NCBI GenBank assembly: GCA_905478365.1
Contig: CAJQIK010000150.1
Location: 1 to 36,764, forward strand
DNA from: an uncultured Burkholderiales Genera incertae sedis bacterium
GTDB lineage: Bacteria; Pseudomonadota; Gammaproteobacteria; Burkholderiales; Eutrophovitaceae
DNA: 36,764 bases
Direction: 5' to 3'
Shown in pieces: positions 33,964-36,764 of this stretch. The notes under the pieces are model-generated. The model was not told the DNA's origin. It saw nothing but the letters and a program-made list of their open reading frames with translations, and ran no database searches. Every line of letters begins with the position of its first letter. The stretch's first letter is position 1. The position numbers were made by a program, and so were the translations under genes.

Positions 33964-35245
33964 ACCAAGCGAAGATGCCTCGACTTTGAATCCCGAAGGG
34001 AACGGATATTCAATTTCTATGCGGCAAGCATTACTGGTGTTCCTGCCATTTGCCTGTGGATATTTCTTATCTTATTTGTTTCGTTCTGTTAATGCAGTTA
34101 TAGCACCAAACCTCATTTCAGAATTTGACTTGAGTGCCAGTCAGTTAGGGCTCTTAACGTCGGTTTATTTTTTAACGTTCGCATCATTACAAATCCCAAT
34201 CGGACTTTTTTTAGATAGATTTGGTCCAAGGCGTGTAAACGCGACTCTTTTAATTTTGGCCTCGATTGGTGCCTTGATATTTTCCAAAGCGGATGACTTC
34301 CAAACGCTCTTGCTGGGTCGTGCGTTTATAGGTTTTGGTGTGGCTGCTTGCCTTATGTCAAGTATCAAGATTTTTTCCCAATGGTTTCCAAAGGAAAAAC
34401 TCCCGGAGATGACAGGAAGGATTATGTTCGTCGGTGGGCTTGGTGCAATTTCTGCGACAGCACCAGTAGAGTTTATGCTGTCTTTTACCGGATGGAGAGA
34501 GTTGTTCGTTGCGTTGTTTTTTGCGACCGTTATTGCCTCAGCTATCATTTTCTTCTTTGCTCCTGATAAAAAAAATATCCATGATATCGGTTCGACTAAG
34601 GATCAATTACTTGGTGCGCTGAACGTATATAAAGCGCCAATATTTTGGCGTATAGCCTTAGGTTCCGTGCTGCCGCAAGCGTTTAATATGTCTGTTCAAG
34701 GATTATGGGCAGGGCCTTGGTTATCTGATGTGGCTGGATTAGAGCGATCCGGTGTTGCATTACACTTGTTTGCGTTGGGAATGGCCACGATGCTCGGGTT
34801 TCTTTTTTGGGGCGCATTTGCGACGCGCATGAGTCGCCGTGGTATCCAACCGATAGTGGTTCTTATCTGGGCTACCATTGCTTACATGGCTCTGCAGCTT
34901 CTCCTGGTCTTTGAGGTCACTCAGATGTCATGGGTGATATGGATCGGTTGGGGTTTGCTTGGTACATCTGGTAGCCTTGCATTCTCAATAATTTCCCATA
35001 GCTTTCCCGCCCATTTGACTGGGCGCGCTACGACCGCTTTGAACTTGTTGGCATTCCTGACTGCCTTCGCGTCTCAATGGCTATTCGGTATCATACTAAA
35101 TCAGTGGGATGCTTTGGATGGTGGTGGGTATGCTCCAGAGGGTTATGTTCAAGCATTTAGTATTTTTTTAGTGCTTCAGGTGTTAGGCTTCACTTGGATG
35201 TTTCGCGGATATTTAAAAGATCGACATGCTCAAAAAGCTTTATAA
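33953..35245 (+). CDS. MFS transporter, ACS/sugar-phosphate-permease-like
   Basis: A 430-residue MFS permease with about twelve membrane segments. FACGYFLSYLFRSVNAVIAPNLISEFDLSASQLGLLTSVYFLTFASLQIPIGLFLDRFGPRRV is the first-helix block plus the loop 2-3 signature (LFLDRFGPRR) typical of the anion:cation symporter or GlpT-like branch. The start is uncertain: GTG at 33953 or 33956 overlaps pmbA, while ATG at 34019 would begin just before the first helix (MRQALLVFLPFACGYFL). No start has a strong ribosome binding site. The substrate is unknown. It is likely co-transcribed with pmbA, and the membrane protein at 35259 follows after 13 bases. Confidence 0.88.
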   Translation: MVIRPSEDASTLNPEGNGYSISMRQALLVFLPFACGYFLSYLFRSVNAVIAPNLISEFDLSASQLGLLTSVYFLTFASLQIPIGLFLDRFGPRRVNATLLILASIGALIFSKADDFQTLLLGRAFIGFGVAACLMSSIKIFSQWFPKEKLPEMTGRIMFVGGLGAISATAPVEFMLSFTGWRELFVALFFATVIASAIIFFFAPDKKNIHDIGSTKDQLLGALNVYKAPIFWRIALGSVLPQAFNMSVQGLWAGPWLSDVAGLERSGVALHLFALGMATMLGFLFWGAFATRMSRRGIQPIVVLIWATIAYMALQLLLVFEVTQMSWVIWIGWGLLGTSGSLAFSIISHSFPAHLTGRATTALNLLAFLTAFASQWLFGIILNQWDALDGGGYAPEGYVQAFSIFLVLQVLGFTWMFRGYLKDRHAQKAL

Positions 35246-35258
35246 CGATCGTTAATAC

Positions 35259-36068
35259 ATGACAGAGAACACAAATAGTAAGTTACCGTTGTTGAAATTG
35301 ATATTCGGGGCAGCAATTTTTGCCTACGAGAAGCGCTTCGTGCTTGCTCGTTCACTTTGGCTGCCATTTGTGATTGGTATGTCCTTATCTTTTGCTGATT
35401 CATTCGGAGTTGATGTTGGCGGAGATCTTGGTGTTACCGAAGAGGGGGGTGAACTTAATCCTAATGCCAAGAGTTTCGGGCTGATGTATTTTGTTGTTAT
35501 TGCTATGTTTTTTATTACAATCATAGCTTCGGTTCGCGCGTATCGAGTGTTGTTAGAGTGTGATCTTGCTGAACGCTCGCCAATTTCATGGGGTTTATCT
35601 GAGACTAAATTCACGTTGGCTATGTTTTCCCTAGGGATGATTTTCATGTTTGTGTTAGCCATCTCAAGCACTATTCTCGTTAGTATTTTTAACGTGTTTG
35701 GAGATGTCGGTTTTTTTGCAATGCTCAACTTTTTACCACCGATTTATATCGCTGCGCGCTTGATACTCGTTTTCCCTGAGGTTAGTAGGAATCCCGATAT
35801 TGGCGTTTTCGAGGCTTTGAAATGGTCTTGGTTGGTGACCAAGGGAAATGGTTTAGTGTTAATGCTGCTTGCTGTAATTTTTCCCTTGGCGATTGCTCTT
35901 GGCATTAATTGGTTTAGCTCTACAGGATTGCCCCTAGCAGAGTTTATTGGTGCCGCACTGGTATGGTTAGTCCTGCCTTTTGAGGTGGCGCTGATTGCTC
36001 TGAGCTACTCAACGATACAAAAAATTCAGTCGATAGCTGTAGATGCTCCGGAGGACACTAACGACTAA
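35259..36068 (+). CDS. Six-helix membrane protein of unknown function
   Basis: A 269-residue integral membrane protein with about six hydrophobic segments (LWLPFVIGMSLSF, LMYFVVIAMFFITIIASV, LAMFSLGMIFMFVLAISSTILVSIF, AMLNFLPPIYIAARLILVF, LVLMLLAVIFPLAIALGI, FIGAALVWLVLPFEVALIAL). YIAARLILVFPEVSRNPDIGVFEALKWSWLVTKGN resembles the repeated amphipathic region of DUF-type bacterial YciC/GDPD-membrane-domain proteins, but I do not claim membership. It begins 13 bases after the MFS gene, so it is co-transcribed. The frame is intact and hydrophobicity is clear, so the gene is real. Confidence 0.82.
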   Translation: MTENTNSKLPLLKLIFGAAIFAYEKRFVLARSLWLPFVIGMSLSFADSFGVDVGGDLGVTEEGGELNPNAKSFGLMYFVVIAMFFITIIASVRAYRVLLECDLAERSPISWGLSETKFTLAMFSLGMIFMFVLAISSTILVSIFNVFGDVGFFAMLNFLPPIYIAARLILVFPEVSRNPDIGVFEALKWSWLVTKGNGLVLMLLAVIFPLAIALGINWFSSTGLPLAEFIGAALVWLVLPFEVALIALSYSTIQKIQSIAVDAPEDTND

Positions 36069-36081
36069 GTCCTGATTTAAC

Positions 36082-36603
36082 TTAACGTGCCGAGATGATT
36101 GGTAGGAGCTTGCTATGTGCATCAAGCAAAGTTTTTTCAGTGACGTCCCAATCAACGCAGGCATCGGTAATAGAAACGCCATATTCCATTTGGCTTAAGT
36201 CTTCGAGAAGTTTTTGGTTCCCGGGACCTATGTTGCTCTCAAGCATCATGCCTGTAATGGATTTGTTTCCATCAACTACTTGATTGACGCAATCGTTAAA
36301 AACGAGTGGCTGTAAGTTGTGATCTTTATTCGAGTTGGCATGACTACAATCAACAATGATATTGGACGGTAACTTCGCTTCTTTAAGTTCTTTTTCGACT
36401 AACGAAATAGAGACCGAGTCATAGTTTGGACCATTTGATCCTCCGCGTAGCACAATGTGTCCATATCGATTGCCTTTGGTATGCGTAATCGCTACTTGGC
36501 CGTCGCTGTTAATACCCAAAAAACTGTGTGGATTAGAAACTGAGTGAAGTGCATTAACTGCTACTGAAAGACCGCCATCAGTCCCGTTTTTAAATAAACC
36601 CAA
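36082..36603 (-). CDS. 3-Deoxy-7-phosphoheptulonate (DAHP) synthase, C-terminal half only
   Basis: This is the C-terminal half of a class I (AroF/G/H-type) DAHP synthase, the entry enzyme of the shikimate pathway. Visible are [33 protein letters not shown] (metal His), [12 protein letters not shown] (metal Glu) and [10 protein letters not shown] (metal Asp). The full family has about 350 residues; roughly the first 185 are missing. Homology stops at FKNGTDG near 36595, where the sequence switches to an alanine dehydrogenase fragment in the opposite direction. The TTG used by the ORF track (36603) lies in that foreign part, so the true 5' end is absent. It is better read as a gene cut by a chimeric junction than as a functional short enzyme. 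Confidence 0.9.
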   Translation of the reverse strand: MGLFKNGTDGGLSVAVNALHSVSNPHSFLGINSDGQVAITHTKGNRYGHIVLRGGSNGPNYDSVSISLVEKELKEAKLPSNIIVDCSHANSNKDHNLQPLVFNDCVNQVVDGNKSITGMMLESNIGPGNQKLLEDLSQMEYGVSITDACVDWDVTEKTLLDAHSKLLPIISAR

Positions 36604-36764
36604 TCAATTATTATTCACTTATTTTCATTTTGCTTCTAGCGAGACACTTACAAAAGCAATGATTAAGTCCGGTGCAGTTTGTTTAGCTTATGAAACAGTT
36701 GAAGATAATGGAACTTTACCGCTACTAATTCCTATGTCTGAAGTTGCTGGTAGAATGGCTACTC
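36599..36764 (+). CDS. ald: Alanine dehydrogenase, internal fragment
   Basis: A continuous plus-strand frame reads [16 protein letters not shown], then [18 protein letters not shown] and [17 protein letters not shown] to the end of the window. These are the conserved strings of alanine dehydrogenase (compare LFTYLHLA and AIAYETV...[15 protein letters not shown] in well-known members), roughly residues 85-140. Neither start nor stop is present: it begins abruptly at the junction with the DAHP synthase gene and runs off the window. The ORF track misses it because it has no in-frame start or stop in range. The codon choice looks more A/T-rich than its neighbours, and the wording resembles Bacteroidota versions from memory, hinting at another source organism. 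Confidence 0.85.

Noticed and set aside
34165-34548. 127-residue minus-strand ORF in the MFS gene
   Set aside because: Antisense shadow of hydrophobic coding sequence, with no start signal or family features. The same holds for the 134-residue ORF at 35324-35728.

Overview
The window looks like one end of a chromosomal contig from a moderately AT-rich, Gram-negative bacterium of the Pseudomonadota, most likely a free-living aquatic beta- or beta-like gammaproteobacterium. This is inferred from gene content and order only: rpsT facing murJ, the ribF-ileS-lspA-ispH block, a true CysB, DarP/YjgA next to PmbA and MogA, an HslV-like stand-alone Ntn hydrolase behind argG, Sec signal peptides and a lipobox protein. 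Coding density is very high. No stretch longer than about 185 bases lacks a gene, and I saw no insertion sequence, phage gene, CRISPR array or rRNA.

Layout. (1) 1-4543, minus strand: an arginine operon, argD-argF-(MORN-repeat periplasmic protein)-argG-(HslV-like peptidase). Two of its junctions are 4-base ATGA overlaps. (2) 4629-4943, minus: rpsT with a clear intrinsic terminator, divergent from murJ. (3) 5125-14366: envelope and housekeeping genes, namely murJ, a convergent cysB, then ribF, ileS, lspA and ispH, followed by an Irr-like Fur-family regulator and a crotonase. (4) 14431-17556: tRNA-Thr(CGU) with its terminator, two small proteins (one a Rap1a/Tai-like secreted protein), a universal stress protein, a mandelate-racemase-type enzyme resembling galactarolactone cycloisomerase, and a DUF3293 protein. 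(5) 17573-24202, minus: a six-gene cluster that I read as an arsenosugar-type pathway. It holds arsS (radical SAM), a TVP38/TMEM64-FAD-disulfide-reductase fusion, a DUF547 protein, TIGR04283 and TIGR04282 glycosyltransferase-like proteins, and a TIGR03169-like FAD oxidoreductase (the kind usually linked or fused to SelD, but no SelD is present here). No arsM is visible. (6) 24289-26376: a secreted SRPBCC protein and a large unrecognised lipoprotein, divergent from arsS. (7) 26484-36068: metabolic and transport genes (D-aminoacylase-type amidohydrolase, glutathione peroxidase, CaiB/BaiF CoA-transferase, UMF1-type and ACS-like MFS transporters), mogA, darP, pmbA and a six-helix membrane protein.

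The right end is odd. A DAHP synthase gene on the minus strand is cut in the middle at about 36590-36605. The remaining ~165 bases encode, on the plus strand, an internal piece of alanine dehydrogenase. Two gene interiors meeting head to head with nothing between them most likely mark an assembly or amplification chimera, possibly with DNA from another organism.

The most interesting biology is the arsenosugar-like cluster, whose accessory members (FAD fusion, DUF547, TIGR03169-like reductase) have no assigned step. The HslV-like peptidase translationally coupled to argG comes next. Function calls rest on recognised motifs read from the translations; no database search was run.
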